From positions 930,001-994,000 of the forward strand of contig OY253680.1 of NCBI GenBank assembly GCA_958009085.1: DNA of 64,000 bases, in the 5' to 3' direction. The DNA comes from Protoeuglena noctilucae (lineage: Eukaryota > Chlorophyta > Pedinophyceae > Marsupiomonadales > Marsupiomonadaceae). Positions 33,283 to 45,400 of the stretch are shown in pieces. The notes under the pieces were generated by a model. It made no database searches. It saw only the letters and a list, made by a program, of their open reading frames with translations, and was not told the DNA's origin. Position 1 is the first letter of the stretch. The number at the start of each line of letters is the position of its first letter. The position numbers and the translations under genes were made by a program.

Positions 33283-34597
33283 ATGCAGGTCTCGGAGGAC
33301 TCCATGGGCCTCATCCGCATGGTATCGCCCGTCTCGGGCGCCATCATCACCACAGTCGACCCCCACGCCGTCGTCCGGTGCGGCCGCGGCCCCCTTTTGC
33401 TCTCAATTCAATCCAATCACGTCTTTCTTTGCTATGCTTGCACCCACTCTCTACCTCATCCGCTGGATTTGCTTGATGTCGCGCATATGCTCGCCCCACG
33501 TTGCTACGAGTTCGTACGCCCCCTCCCCCATGCAGCGACCCCATCTCCGGCGCGCACCTCCGCATCCAAGGCGGCCGCGTGGAGGTCGTGAACCCCGCCG
33601 AGTACCAGCAGCTCCACCGCAGCTCCAAGTTCTTCGTGCATCGGGAGCCCGACGTCAGCATGCAGACGCTGCGGTGAGCCAGCGTGGCCACGGCATCGCC
33701 TGACCAATCTCTGTGTGTCGACTCGTGTGCATGCGACGCTCACCAGATGTCCCCGCCTGCCTTGCCACCCCAGCAAGACCCGCCACGTGTCGTCTGGGAC
33801 CAACGAGAAGGTCGGCACGGCGGGCACCCCCACCGGCATCGACCCGGGGCTCATGATCGTCAAGGCCGTGTCCACCCCCGCATCGCGAGCAGCGGTGAGT
33901 GCCAGGGGTGAATGCCACGCCGACACCCACACGTGCCTCGCTCTCTCCATGCAAGGCAAACACCCACGCTTGCTCCTCCTCGCAGTCGGGGCGCCCCTCC
34001 CGTGGCAGCGCGCGCCCCTCCCAGCGTGCGCCGTCCGGTCGTCCCCCCATGGCCCAGCCGCGCCCGGCAGAGACGTCCGGTCACGAGACGCGGCAGTTTG
34101 CGGCCTCGGGGGTGTCGCTGCGGCACATGCAGGGGGAGGACGCCACCCAGGGCGCTGCCGAGGTCCACGAGCAGGGTTACGGCCACGATCACGGCCACAG
34201 CCACGGTGCTGCCCCTGCCCCTCCCCCCGCCTGGGCCACGGCAGAGTCTGCGGGTGCCCCTGTGTCGATGGGTGACGAGGTGTTGCTGGCGGCGGCGGAG
34301 GAGCCAGAGCCGTCGCACCGTGGTGCCGTGCACGCGTCTGGGGACGACCTGGACGCGGCAGAGGACGAGGGGGTGGCGGGGGAGATGGGTGCGGGGGTCG
34401 GGGAGGAGATCGGGGGGGAAGGGGAGGGAGAGGAGGGCGGGGAGGTTGAGGTGGGTGGTGAGGGAGATGTGGGCGAGGAAGGTGGTGAGGCCGGTGAGGG
34501 CGACGAGGGTGGCGAGGGTGGTGAGGGTGACGTCGGTGAAGAGGGGGAAGAGGGTGGTGATGCGACGGGTGCAGTGGCGGAGGACGAAGCCAGCTGA
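33283..34597 (+). CDS. Unknown protein with His-rich patch and acidic Gly/Glu tail
   Basis: Four exons: 33283-33377, 33536-33673, 33774-33894 and 33986-34597; about 321 residues. The first 120 residues look like a folded domain (SGAHLRIQGGRVEVVNPAEY, KFFVHREPDVSMQTLRKTRH, GIDPGLMIVKAV), the rest is low complexity: an Arg/Ser/Pro region, a metal-binding-like patch EQGYGHDHGHSHG, and a long tail of Glu, Gly and Val with almost no positive charge. I do not recognise the family. The start is uncertain: the frame is open to an ATG at 33130, and the bases before the chosen start could also be read as an acceptor. Phases of all three introns agree. Confidence 0.6.
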
Positions 34598-34882
34598 CTC
34601 GCCTGGTCCAGAGCGCTTCCAAGGACTGCCTTTCACCTTCACCCTAGCCTAGTGTGCGTGCCAGTGAATGTTTAACCGGGGTCGACGCGACAGTGGCCAT
34701 CAACGGCACAGCCACAGCCATGCCAGCCATGCCATGGCAGCACTCGTGGGTCACTCTCTCTCGTCAGCTAAGGCCCACACAACGTTTAAAAGTCGGCAAG
34801 AAGAGCCACGCACCCCGCCCAATGTGGCGGTTGCTGACTCTGCCACCCCATCACTCCCGCATACCCACCCAGTCCACGTGTT

Positions 34883-37559
34883 TCACAGGCCCACACCGAA
34901 TCCGAGAATGGTGTCCTCGATCATCGCACGCAGCTCGGCAGGGGCGTCCCTGCCCTCCTCCCGCAGCCACCGCCTCAGGCCATCGAACCTGCAGGGCAAG
35001 CAACCACGAGCGATGCCGTATGCATCGACAAGCCAAGCAGCGATTCTGCCCAACGTCATACGATGCAGCAACGCAACCCCTCCCTTTCAACCCCATGCAC
35101 AGTCTCTGGCCCCTACCCTCCCTGCATCCGCCCCAACCCCACTCTGCACCCCCCCTCACCTGATCTCACATCCACTCCCCACCCCCACCCCCTCACCTGA
35201 TCTCCTGCCCCAGCGGCGTGATGACCTCTGGCGCCTCCCCCTCCGGCCACGCCTCCTTGAGCCCCCTCACGTGACCCACCACGATGGGGCCCATGTCCAA
35301 GGATGCCAGGTCCGCGGGGGTGTGGTGGAGGGCGTCGGGGTGGCCGGGGTCCTCGAAGTGAGGGATGCCTGGGGGGAAGGGGCGTGGGGGTGTGGCATAT
35401 GGGTTGCGGGCGGTGGAGATTGAGAGAGGAACAGACGCAACAGGCAGAGTAAGAGTGTGGCGATGCAAAGGAACAGTACTTGACAACGCTGAGAGCGTCT
35501 TAGTAGTGAGAGCACCCCGCGTGGTCTGTCTCACCGACCGTGGATGCGAGGTGGTGGAGGGACCGGTGTCTCTGGGGGCGTATCTGGTGCTTGACGGCGA
35601 TCTCACGCACGCGGGCCAGGCGCTCCATGCCAACTGCGGAGAGACAGAACAGGGCTTAGGTATGATGGCCAGGGTCACCCGTGACTGACAGCGACACATA
35701 CGGACACGCACTTTCCCATTCACCCACGCTACCCGGTCTCAGCTCTCACCACTCCGCAACTAAAAACTCACCCACGTCCTCCATGAACGCCCTGAGCCTC
35801 GCTGCCGATGGCACCTGCCCCCACTTGGCCTTGACGGCCCCCCGCGGGTCCACCTCCCCCCTCTCCATGCGCGCCATGAGTCTCTTAGCCGCCTCCACCA
35901 CGTCCCTCTCATCCTCAAAGAACTCCCCCGCCTTGCCCCCCGACTCCTCCAGGTACTTCCACCCCCCTAAGATGTTCCGGTTCATCAGCACGGGAGTGCC
36001 CAGAGACATGGCCTCGGTAATGACACGGGGGGACGCGTCGTGGACGTTGGGGAGGAAGACCATCGACGTGGCCTCGACCAGCTCCAGGTAACGCTTCCAA
36101 GGCATCGATGGCTGCTTCTGAATGTTCTGGCGCTTCTCGGGGGGCTGGGGTAGAGGGGGAGTGGGGGAGGTGGTGAGTGGACGGATGCGTGGCGGGGGCG
36201 GTTGTGGGTGCACGGCTGGGGGCTGCGGTTGCATGGTTGGGACACTGTTATCGGTACTACCAGTTACTGATACTACCAGAACTGCTGTGCATATCGACTA
36301 AACAGACGCCTGCCAGTGTCCCCCACCCCCCAAGACTCGCCAGCTGGCTGAGTGCCGTGTGGCTGGGCTCTCGGTCGATGGTGGCGATGAAGAAGTCGAG
36401 CTCGTCCACCAGTCGGATCATGGATGGCTCAGCCACGGTCCAGTTGCGGTTGAAGTCGTTCCACGCGCCGCCGCGGTTGACGTAGGCGGCGTGGAAGCGC
36501 AGAGGGGGCCTGGGCACCAGGGGCGTCAGGCGCCCACCCCCGTCGTTGCGCTCCGTCTGTCGGGGGTAGAGGAGGGGCCGGCGGTGATTGTTGCACATAA
36601 CAGCTGAGTAATGCAACACAACAAGCATGCAGAAGGCTGCCATCGCGACCCCCGCAACACCCCACTCTAATGCCATCGCACCCACCCACCCCTAGGCGAG
36701 TGTCACCTGCACGAAGTCCGACTCGCTGATGAGCGCCCTGGGCACCCCCGGGGGCAGGTCGATCGCCACCGGGTCCCTGAAGCAGTGCAGCCACCCGTCC
36801 ACCCCCGCGATGATCTCCGGCATGTCCGTGCCCACGTGGCGCGAGTCGGCCGGGTTGGTGATCTCTTTGGGAAAGTCCTCGTAGCTCGAGATGCCCAGCA
36901 CCAGCAGCCCCGCGGTGCGAAACTCGTTGAACAGCCCCTTCATCTGCGTCCTCGTGAAGAAGTTGTCCTCGAAAGGGGCACAGAAGGCCATGATGCCCAG
37001 CTCCATCCAGCGGTGGTCTTTGATCTTCTGCCACGGCCAGGGGGGGACCTGCTCCCACGGCATGATGTAGTAGCCGCCCAGGTCCTTCGCGACGATCTCC
37101 TGCGCGCGGGCCTCGATCGCAGCGTCCCGGTCCTCCTGGCCCCAGAAGCGAGAGCGGGCGACCGTCGAAGGCGTCGCCTCCGCCGCGTCCTTGCCGCCGG
37201 GGACCAGGACCGGGCGAGGACGGGTCACGTCCCCACCCCGCGCCGTCACGCTGCGGCTGCTGCGGGCGGCGGGAGGGACGGCGGGTCGAGGCGCGCTCGC
37301 CCCGCCATGGCACTGGCAGGGCCCCGCGCGTCGCTCGCCTGGTGGACGCGGGCGTGTAGGACACCAGCCATACGAAGTAAATGACAGGTATCGCGAAGCC
37401 GAACACGATGAGCGCGCGCACGGGCGACCGGATGGGCTTCGCGGTCGCCCGGAGCGTGTCCTTGCCCGCTGCCCCATTGGCCTTGCTGCGGGGGGCACGA
37501 TCGAGGACGTAGGCGGCACGAAGGGATGCACATAAACAGCCGTGCTTCGACCGCGCCAC
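34883..37559 (-). CDS. Membrane-anchored glycosyltransferase (GT4-like)
   Basis: Seven minus-strand exons: 37339-37559, 36707-37259, 36341-36556, 35772-36144, 35535-35633, 35197-35368 and 34883-34988; about 579 residues. A single membrane segment near residue 55 (LIVFGFAIPVIYFVWLV) after a basic N-terminus suggests a type II Golgi protein. The middle part resembles algal glycosyltransferases: LGIMAFCAPFEDNFFTR, YVNRGGAWNDFNRNW, and the donor-binding part FLPNVHDASPRVITEAMSLG followed by GTPVLMNRNILGGWKYLEES, with the E-x7-E-like spacing of GT-B enzymes. The C-terminal third (HFEDPGHPDALHHTPADL) is not recognised and may be a lineage-specific addition. Introns 1 and 3 have GC donors (AG|GCGAGC; TG|GCGAGT, less typical). 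Substrate unknown. Confidence 0.75.
35155..35207 (-). repeat. Duplicated exon 6 donor in glycosyltransferase gene
   Basis: The exon 6 end and donor, gagatcag|gtgagg on the minus strand (boundary at 35197), recurs about 37 bases further into the intron, so there are two identical candidate donors. Confidence 0.7.
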
Positions 37560-38156
37560 TGGATCTCCGGCAGCGATAGGCGGCCCGCTACGGGCGGGCC
37601 TGCGTTGACATGGCCCAGCGTGCGATCCCCGCGGCCCTCAGAGGCCGCCCACCTCATCTCGTTCCACGTAGAGGCCCTTCCACGGGCCCTAGCGCCGCGT
37701 TGCGAAAATCTCCGTCTCGAAGGCTTCCGATTCAGCCGCAGCCAGCATCACGCGGGATCGCGGGGAGGGCGCTGCCCTGGGTCAGCAGCGGATGGCCTGG
37801 CGAGCCTCTCCGTCGAGCACCGAGATGGCGTTGATCGAAGCCTGCATCGGCGTAAGCAGATGAGTCATTTCATGCCCTCGGGCAGCGCGACTCGTTTCGG
37901 TCGACGGCGTCTGACTGGAGAGGCTCGTCGATGAGAGCGCGGCTGCAGTCATAATTTGACAAATGAAACGCAGGTGCACATCCATCTCCCGGTTTGGCTG
38001 ACCCTGTAACGATTGTTTTGCTAAAGCGCAGTGCGTGACGCATTCAGTGGCTTGACGGTGGTAGGAGGTCCCAATCGTATTATCCATCCCTGGCGGTTGC
38101 CAGGCGTCGCTGGGGGCCGTGCTGTGGGCCTGAAGGGGAGGGCACGGTTCTGCGCC
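37560..38156. other. Divergent intergenic region
   Basis: It separates the glycosyltransferase and FHA-protein start codons, which point away from each other. Nothing beyond short composition-driven frames was seen. Confidence 0.45.
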
Positions 38157-39710
38157 ATGAGTGCGGAGGCCTCTGGGGAGCGCCCGGCCAAGAGACCGAG
38201 AGCTGGGAAGCCCCCGCTTCACAGCGTGGAGGGCGCTCGACGGGAGGTGCTCAGCGACGCGGCACATCGGTGCGTGGGCTGGCTTACGAACCGCGCTTGC
38301 TTCCGCCTGCGTCGCCGGGGACCCTGGCGCGCATGTGCGGCGAATAGATTGCATCGTTGTGCACACTATCCGCAGAGATGAGGCCGGGGGGCCGCGGGAC
38401 CCGTCTGAAGGGGTGGACGCGGCGGATCTCGAACCCGCGAGCACGCGGGGGCTCGACGAGCTGACGCCGCAGCTGTTGGCGGAGCGAAGACTCTTTCGCG
38501 TGGAGAAGATGCTGGAGATGTACAAGGAGCAGTACTGGTGAGTCGAATTTGGGGGCGCGGAGGAGTTGCCAAGCCCGTGCCGCGTTTCCGCGACGCTCCA
38601 TGCCCTCCGCTTTTCGCTGCCGCAGGAGTTTAATGGAGGAGCTCCGGCAGAGGCATGCGGAGTACGTGCAGAGGCACGGCCAGGCGGGACTCAAGGCGAG
38701 GGCAGCACTGTGTGGGGACACACAGCACGTAGTATGGGTCGGGCGTGTGCCATGGGACGCACTTGCAAGCGTCAGCTACCGCGCCTCGTGTGCTCGCTCG
38801 CAGGACGCGACGTCCCCGACGAAGCCCGCCCGCCCCGTGCGTGACGCCTGGGCAGCGTCGCATGCGGAGGGGGAGGTGCCGACCTTCAGTGACGGAGAGG
38901 AGGAGGTGCTGGCGATGGAGCCGAGGGGGGCACCAGGAGAGGAGGAGGTGCAGGTGAGGGCCGCGGACTGACTGGCGTCGCGGGCGAGTGAGGGTCAGCG
39001 CCTGCCGACACCCACACCCGCATCTGTGCAGGAGTGGCAGCGTGCGTGGGCGGCCCAGGCGGGGGTGGCGGCGCGTCTGGAGCAGAGCGTGGGTGCGGCG
39101 AGCGCGCGAGAGATGGACCGCTGCCAGGCGCTGGCGGTGCTCGTTGGACGCCGCATGCGCTACTTCATACGGTGAGGCCCACGCCGTAGTGCATGCACTG
39201 TACTGCTTGCGTCAGTCGCAGTAGATACAAATCAACGTGCCATCCGTCGCGCTAATTCTATCGCCTCATCTACCGACCCATACCGCCCAAACCCCTCGCA
39301 GGCAGTCTGCCGTGACGTTGGGCCGCTCCGGGGGCGACCACGTGGCGGACGTGGACCTGGCACAGGAGGGAGACGCGCGGTTCGTGTCGCGGGAGCACGT
39401 CCACCTGGCCATGCACGCGTCGGGGGCGTTCGGCGTCCGCAACGTCGGCAGGGTGCCCATCTACGTGAACGGTCAGGAGCTGGGAACGGACCAGGCGGCG
39501 GGGCTGGCACACCTCAGGCGAGTGGGCAGTGGGCGATGCACGGCGCAGGCGTGGAGCTGCGTGTCGCCCTCGCTCTCACCAACCCTTCCCTGTGCTGTCC
39601 TGACGCGCAGTCTGTTGGAGGTGGGCGGACTGCAGCTGCTCTTCCTAATCAACCACGGGGCAGTGGCGCGGGCCAGGCGCCATCCGGGGGCGGCGAACGC
39701 CCCAAGTTGA
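38157..39710 (+). CDS. FHA-domain protein, MCRS1/microspherule-like
   Basis: Seven exons: 38157-38269, 38376-38537, 38626-38695, 38804-38953, 39032-39171, 39302-39517 and 39611-39710; about 316 residues. The C-terminal 110 residues are a forkhead-associated domain that binds phospho-threonine: SAVTLGRSGGDHVADVDLAQ, RFVSREHVHLAMH, GVRNVGRVPIYVNGQEL and LLEVGGLQLLFLINHG. This arrangement, with Gly-Arg-Ser, Ser-Arg-x-His and the NVGR..I.VNG block at the very end of the protein, is that of MCRS1, a subunit of chromatin complexes (INO80, NSL). The N-terminus is basic (KRPRAGK), followed by a helical segment (LMEELRQRHAEYVQRHG). Introns 3 and 6 use GC donors. An AATAAA lies shortly after the stop. 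Confidence 0.8.
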
Positions 39711-39727
39711 GAGGGAAAGCGTTTAAA

Positions 39728-39733
39728 AATAAA
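39728..39733 (+). promoter_or_regulatory. Candidate polyadenylation signal AATAAA
   Basis: AATAAA lies 18 bases after the FHA-protein stop codon, in a short A-rich patch that is unusual for this GC-rich region. Confidence 0.35.
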
Positions 39734-39976
39734 AGTAGCAGGAAAAGCAGCGGGCACGCGCTCTCGCAGCCGGTGGGGCCCGACTCCCCCGGCGCTGCTG
39801 GGCGGGGGTCGTGTCAGGCGTGCTATGCTATGCCAGCCGGCTGTTGCGCAGCCTGAGAGTGCCAGTGAGTGAAGGACTCGGAAAGAGCCTAGAAAAGCGG
39901 CAAAACGTCGCGGTGGCCCATGGCAAAAGTGCCATGGGTCTTTGACTGCTAGCGGCCAGAGAGGGCGACTCCAGGC

Positions 39977-41580
39977 TCACTGGGCCTTGGCGCTGGCCTT
40001 GCTGGCCTTGCCGACCTTGTCCCCCCCCAGCTGCGAGTAGAGGCTACTGCCGATGATGAGGGCCGCCCCCGCCCACCCCGTGGCGCCCCACCGCTCGTCC
40101 AGGAGGAACCACGCCAGCACGGCGCCCCAGAGGGGCTCCGAGGTGTAGATGAGGGCCGCGAGGGGCGCCGACACCTCCTTCAGCGACTCGACCTCGATGT
40201 ACAGCGTCAGGGCCGTGGTGGCCAGGCCCATCCACGCCACCGCCACCCACGGCACGCCCGCGGCCGCCTCCGCCAGCGCCCCCGGTCCCCCCGATCCCCA
40301 CAGCGCCGCCAGCTCCGGCGCCGCGTACAGCGCCGCCCCCCCCGCCAGCACCGCCAGCTGCACGGCCATGAGCTCGCTGGTCTGGTCGGCGAACCGCGTG
40401 GTGACCGACTCGGTGCGGAACTTGTGGATGCCGAACATGACGGCGGATCCGATGCAGAGGGCGTCGCCCCAGTTGGGGTCGCCCTGGTCGCCCACCAGCA
40501 GCGCCACCCCCGCCACCGCCGTCAGCGCGGCCACCCACGTCGCCACCGGGATGCGCCGGCCCGTCATCCCCACCAAGAAGGGCACTGGGGGAGGGGAGGA
40601 GAAGAGAGTTAGTGCAAACGTGATTGCGGGTGCGCCAGGCAAGGCGGCGACCGGCGCGCGCCCCACCCGTGAGAACGGTGAAGGTGCCGGTGACGGCCGA
40701 GCGTGCGGCAGACGTGAGCGCCAGGCCCTCCGCCTGCAGGGTGTAGCCCAGGAAGAGGTAGAGGCCGAGCTCGAGGGCGCTCGCACGCAGCGCCGAGTCG
40801 CGGAGGCCACGGGTGATGGCGGGGAGGAAGCACGCGGCAGCGATGGCGAACCGCAGGGCCGACAGCGACCCTGGGGAGAGCAGCTCCTCCGCCTCCTTAA
40901 TCACCACCTGCGAGGCGGAGAAGGACTCACATGTTGGAAGTGGTGAGCTTCATGAGGCGTGGGCCGCGCTGCGAGGCATGGGCGCAGGCCCGCACCTGGT
41001 TGCACCCGAAGAGGGCGGCGCCCAGGTTGAGCAGCAGCATGCCCTTGATGCTCCCCTGGAAGCGGATGCCCATGAACTCGAACCCCGTCTGCACGCTCGT
41101 CGACGCCGCGGGGGGCTCCTCACGCCCCTCGTGCCCCTGGCGCGCCTCGCCCTCGGATGCCCGCGCCAGCGCCTGCTCCAGCATGTCCCGCGCGGCGCCC
41201 GTGTCGGCGGTCACGGCCGTCGCGGCCAGCGCCTGCACCGGCACCTCCGCGGCCGCCCCCGCGACCGGCGCCTGCCCGGCCGGCCCCGGCACCCCGGGGG
41301 GCGCAGCCGTGGGCGCCACGTCCACCACCGCCGACGCCTCGTCCGCAGCCGGCGTGCGGGGGGCGACCCTGGCCACCTTCACGCGATACTGCGGTCTCCT
41401 GCCGGCGAGGGATCGCCCCGGCCGGTGCCCGGCCTGCGAGGGGCGCGCGAGGGCAGGATTTTGTGCGGAACCTCGGGCGAGCAGGGCCCGTGCGCCGTAC
41501 TGGCCGCGAAAGCGGAGCACTTTCCAGCGAGGGTGGCAAGAACGGCCTACCAATGTGCTCGAGGGAGACCCGCGAGCCAT
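39977..41580 (-). CDS. EamA-family (drug/metabolite) transporter, probably plastid
   Basis: Three minus-strand exons: 40996-41580, 40667-40907 and 39977-40584; about 477 residues. About ten membrane segments form two EamA repeats: GMLLLNLGAALFGCNQ, SLSALRFAIAAACFLPAI, YLFLGYTLQAEGLALTSA in the first and AALTAVAGVALLVGDQG, SAPLAALIYTSEPLWGAVLA, WAGAALIIGSSLYSQ in the second. The ending TSEP..GAVLAW..L.E is typical of plant and algal EamA carriers. The first about 150 residues before the membrane part are rich in Ala, Arg, Ser and Pro, in keeping with a plastid transit peptide plus linker. The start is uncertain: the frame is open up to 41826, and an AG at about 41390 could begin an exon instead. 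Substrate unknown. Confidence 0.82.
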
Positions 41581-42451
41581 CAAGCGCGCTCCGGCCGCGT
41601 GTGGTGGGGGTTGGGGGAAAGGCACGACCCGAGCGCCCGGCGCGTCCGGGCAGGGCGACCCAGCGAGCGAGGGCACTTCCGCAACATCCAGCAGCTGAAA
41701 TCGACCCGCGCCGAAATGCGGGGGGGCGGGAAGTCGCGGGGAAGGCCCGATTCTCGCGGTCGCCAAGCCATTGCTTGAGGTGGCTCGACCGCGCTCCTCG
41801 AGCTCCCACGGGGCGACCCGCAACATCGTAGCGAAACGTCACAATCGGATTCGATGACCCGGGGGATCGCGGACGCGAGAGGATGCCGCCAGGCGCTCGA
41901 AGTCGCACAAAGTCGAGGCGCGCGCCAGGCGGGACCGCGGAGAGGTAGAGCGCGCAGGCTGAAGTCGACATCGATAACGGCGTGGGCGGCTACGTCCCCC
42001 GTCCACCCGAGGCATCTCACCACATTCCAAGTGGGCTTGGGCCGGGAAGGCCGCCCCATGGACAACATCCTCCAATTCCCCGTCTGGACGGTTGGTCAGA
42101 AGATCGTGATGCCACCTGCAGGGGTCCCCTCGCGCGGGTGTCGCCGAGCTGCCAAGTGAAGGGACAGGTGCAGCGCAGACCTCAGTGCGCAAACCACGAC
42201 GCGAGCGCGAGGGCGTCGAGGCAGCGACACTGCAGACGCAACGAGGAGAATAGGCTGCGCTTGGTGGACACCGCAGCCCTTCTTTCCCCGCGGGTACAGC
42301 CGTCTGACGCTAACACGACTGGCGTCTGACTGCCTCGCGCCATTCAACTCTGCCGCTCGCTCTGCATCGCTCGCTCAGCGCCGCTCGCCGCCTGCCGCTC
42401 GCTACCTGCTGCTCGCTCGCCCGCTGCCTGCTCGCTCGCTCGCGTGCTCAA
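41581..42451. other. Intergenic region between EamA transporter and ZNFX1-like gene
   Basis: Both neighbours are on the minus strand, so this is the promoter side of the transporter and the 3' flank of the ZNFX1-like gene. Long overlapping frames in several registers appear to be GC artefacts. I see no gene and could not recognise a selenocysteine insertion element near the ZNFX1-like stop. Confidence 0.45.
42352..42447. repeat. GCTCGC-rich simple repeat
   Basis: A stretch made almost wholly of gctcgc, cgctcgc and ctgctcgc units, in the 3' untranslated region or flank of the ZNFX1-like gene. Confidence 0.85.
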
Positions 42452-45400
42452 TTAAGCAGCCTCGCGCTTCTGCAGCAGCTGCAACACCTCTGCATGTGCC
42501 TTCCTGTTGTCGCTGCGCAGGCGGTGGCCGGAGCCCCCGATCGCCGCGCCGCAGTCCGGACACTTTCCCTCCTGCACGGCCCCACCGCAGTCGGCAATGG
42601 TGTAGAGGTGACCGTTCGGGCAGCGATTGAAGTGGCCAGATCCGTTGTATCCATCTTTAAGGATGTCGTATGCGCCGCCAGCCCGCCGCTCAGCCTCCAC
42701 GAACGCTTGCAGCACCTCCCTCATCTCATCTGCGGGTCACAGACGCACAGAGGCTAGCCACACAGCGCACAGAGCACGGCGTTTGCAGGCCGTGCGCGTC
42801 GCCGCCGCTCGTCGTACCTTCGCGGGTGGCCGCCTCCATCTCCTTCAGCTGCTTGGCCATCTCCCCCGCCGCGTCCCCCATCCTCTTGGCCACCTCCTCC
42901 ATCCCCGCCCCAGCCACGTGCCCCGCCATCTTCGTCAGCACCTGCATCTCGCGCATCGCATTTTGGATGGCAGCCTCGGCGTCGGCGCGGGTGCGGTGGG
43001 CGAACAGCGCGTCGATGCTCAGCTCCTGCGCCATGCGCTGCACCGGCGTGGACGTCAGGAAGAGGAGCCGTGCCTGGGCCTGCTGGAACGACACGCGCGC
43101 CCTGGCCATGACTGCCTCGCCCGAGCGGCGCAGGTTGCCGGCCTGCCAGGCCTGGTCGTTGGCGTGGGCGCTGCGGGGTCGAGAAATGGTGTGGCTATCG
43201 CTATGGCTTGACAGCTGGACTGAAACATCAGAAGAAGGGCAGCAGTGGGCCGAGGATATGGGCAGTGCCAGAGAGGGCAGCAGTAAGGGATGCAACGGGC
43301 GCAGGCGCATGCAGACGCACCAGAGTTTGTCAGCGTACGTGAAGCATTCCTCGGCATCTCCTTGCATCTCCTCCAGCCTCTGGGGGATCAGCGCCCTCTG
43401 GCGCATTGCTTGGGCCATAGGGTTGTCTGGCAGATTCAGGCCACGCCCCCCTCGCCCCCTGCCGCCCCCGTTCTGACCGTGGCCGCCCTGGCCTCTGCCG
43501 CGCCCTGGGTCGACCCCCGGCAGACGCGGTGGCGGCGGCGGCTGCGGGGCCTGTGGCAGAACCCTGGCGAGCAGAACACGAGGCACGTCAGTGTCACGCC
43601 TTGCCGACAGCTATGCGTCATGCCATATGTTGTGCCACGCATGTGGCCCGCTGGCTGGCACCCATGTAGCCTATGTGGGTAGCCAGGGCACCGTCCCGCC
43701 TCACCACGACTGACTCCGCGCCGTCTCCTGGATGGAGGCCAGAATGTCGAGACCTTTGGCTGCCTGCACCTGCGCTGCCATCAGATGCGCCTGGATCTGC
43801 ACCCCCGCGTCGTCCTTCATCAGATTGAGCACCTCCATGATGTGGAGGATCTGCCCATACGACTCGGCCAGCTCCCCCGCCGCCACGGTCAGGCCCTCCG
43901 CGCCCGCTGCAGGCAGGCGAGGGCGCACATGGCTGTGCCACTTCCGGCGACGTGGCCATGCGCCAAGGCTGGCAGTGGCGGTGCAGCGCTTGCAGCTGCA
44001 CCCCGCACACGCACCTGCACCTGCGCTTGCATCCGTACCCGGGCTGCCCTCCCCCGTCTCCGCAGCTGCAGTCCCCGTTGCCTTCAGAGCCTCCAGCAGC
44101 CCAGGCTTAGAGTCCACGAGCCGGTTCAGCTGGGACACGGACGCCATGAAGATTTGCCGCATGGGTGGCTGCTCGAGGTGCTGGAGAAGGCGCGACACGA
44201 CTTCGTGTGCCTGCTGCACGCGCGCCGTGTGCGTCTCCCACGCCTTCTCCTGCCCCTGCACCATCTGCGGCACCACCACCTCCGCCTGCCCCAGCATGCT
44301 CGCCGCTTCCCGCAGCTGCCGGTCGGCGTGTGCGCGCGAGGCGTGCAAGACCTGCTCCAGGCGGGCGCGGCTCAGCTGGCGGCCGTAGCGGCGCACGCCG
44401 GCGATGGGCCCCCGGCACTGTGGGCACTGCCTGGTGTCCACCGCCTCGTTCGTCAGCGCCTGCGGTGTCCGAATGCACTTGCGATCAGGGTAACACGCTG
44501 ACGCTGGTAGCCAGTCGCTTGCTGATGCGCATGCGGTGTCGCCTTCCCTTCCCACCCCGCACAGCCGCAGGGGCAGCCGCAGCAAGCGCCCCGTCCCAAC
44601 CGCCACGCACCAGGACGGTCGTCCACGGCCCCTCGTCGCCATCCCTGCCGTAGAAGCGGTGCATCTCCATGAGACCGTCCAGCGTCTCCACCATGAACAC
44701 GTGGCCGCACGGCAGCTGCACCAGGGGGCTCTCATCGGGGTCGTGGTCCTCCTGCAAAGCAAGTCATATCATCAGCAAGTCATCGTGGGGAGTCGCAAGC
44801 CGACAGACAGCAGACCTGCTGTCTGCGGCATATCTACTGCGGCATATCTACACAAGCAATCTGCAGTCCCGGCGTACCAGAGTCGTGGAGAGGACCAGGT
44901 CCACCACGGCGCCGAGGCGGTCGCGGGCAGCACTGGCGGCGGCCGGCACGGAACTGTGGGCCTTTGCCAGCAGGCACTCCCGGCACGCATTACCCGGGCA
45001 GGCCTCGCCGCACAGCCCCGGGCATGGGTGGCCGCATGCCAGCAACTTGCTGCAGCGGCGGTCGCAGGGCAGGCGGACGCACGGGGCGCCGCAGGGCAGC
45101 GCGCAGGGGCCCTGGTGCTCTCACGCCCAGTCGCATGGCATGATGCAGGGCGTGCAGGGCGCCGTGCATGCGTGGCTGCATGGCGAGTGCGAGCAGCGGC
45201 TGGGGCACTTCTGCGGCGCAGAGGTGGTTAGGATGAGTGTGGTGCATGTCTGTCGGCTCTACCATGCATGTACGCCGCTGTGCTGCGTATCCTCGCCTGG
45301 GTGCAGGGCGGGCACTGGACCTGCTGTGCCCCGCGCTCCTCGGGCGCGTGCTTGTGCTGGTGGCAAGCGGCGCCGCAGGTGTGGCCGCACGGCAGGATGC

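Noticed and set aside
41120-41971. Several long overlapping frames upstream of the EamA transporter
   Set aside because: Low-complexity Arg/Ala/Gly frames in multiple registers; only the frame continuous with the transporter was used.
42000-42451. Selenocysteine insertion element after the ZNFX1-like stop
   Set aside because: I looked for the AUGA...AA...GA core on the minus strand and found no convincing stem; only a folding search could settle it.
45046-45124. A 75-base GT-AG intron removing the TGA in the ZNFX1-like gene
   Set aside because: It is in phase and possible, but would delete conserved finger cysteines, so I did not adopt it in the model; it is reported as an alternative.
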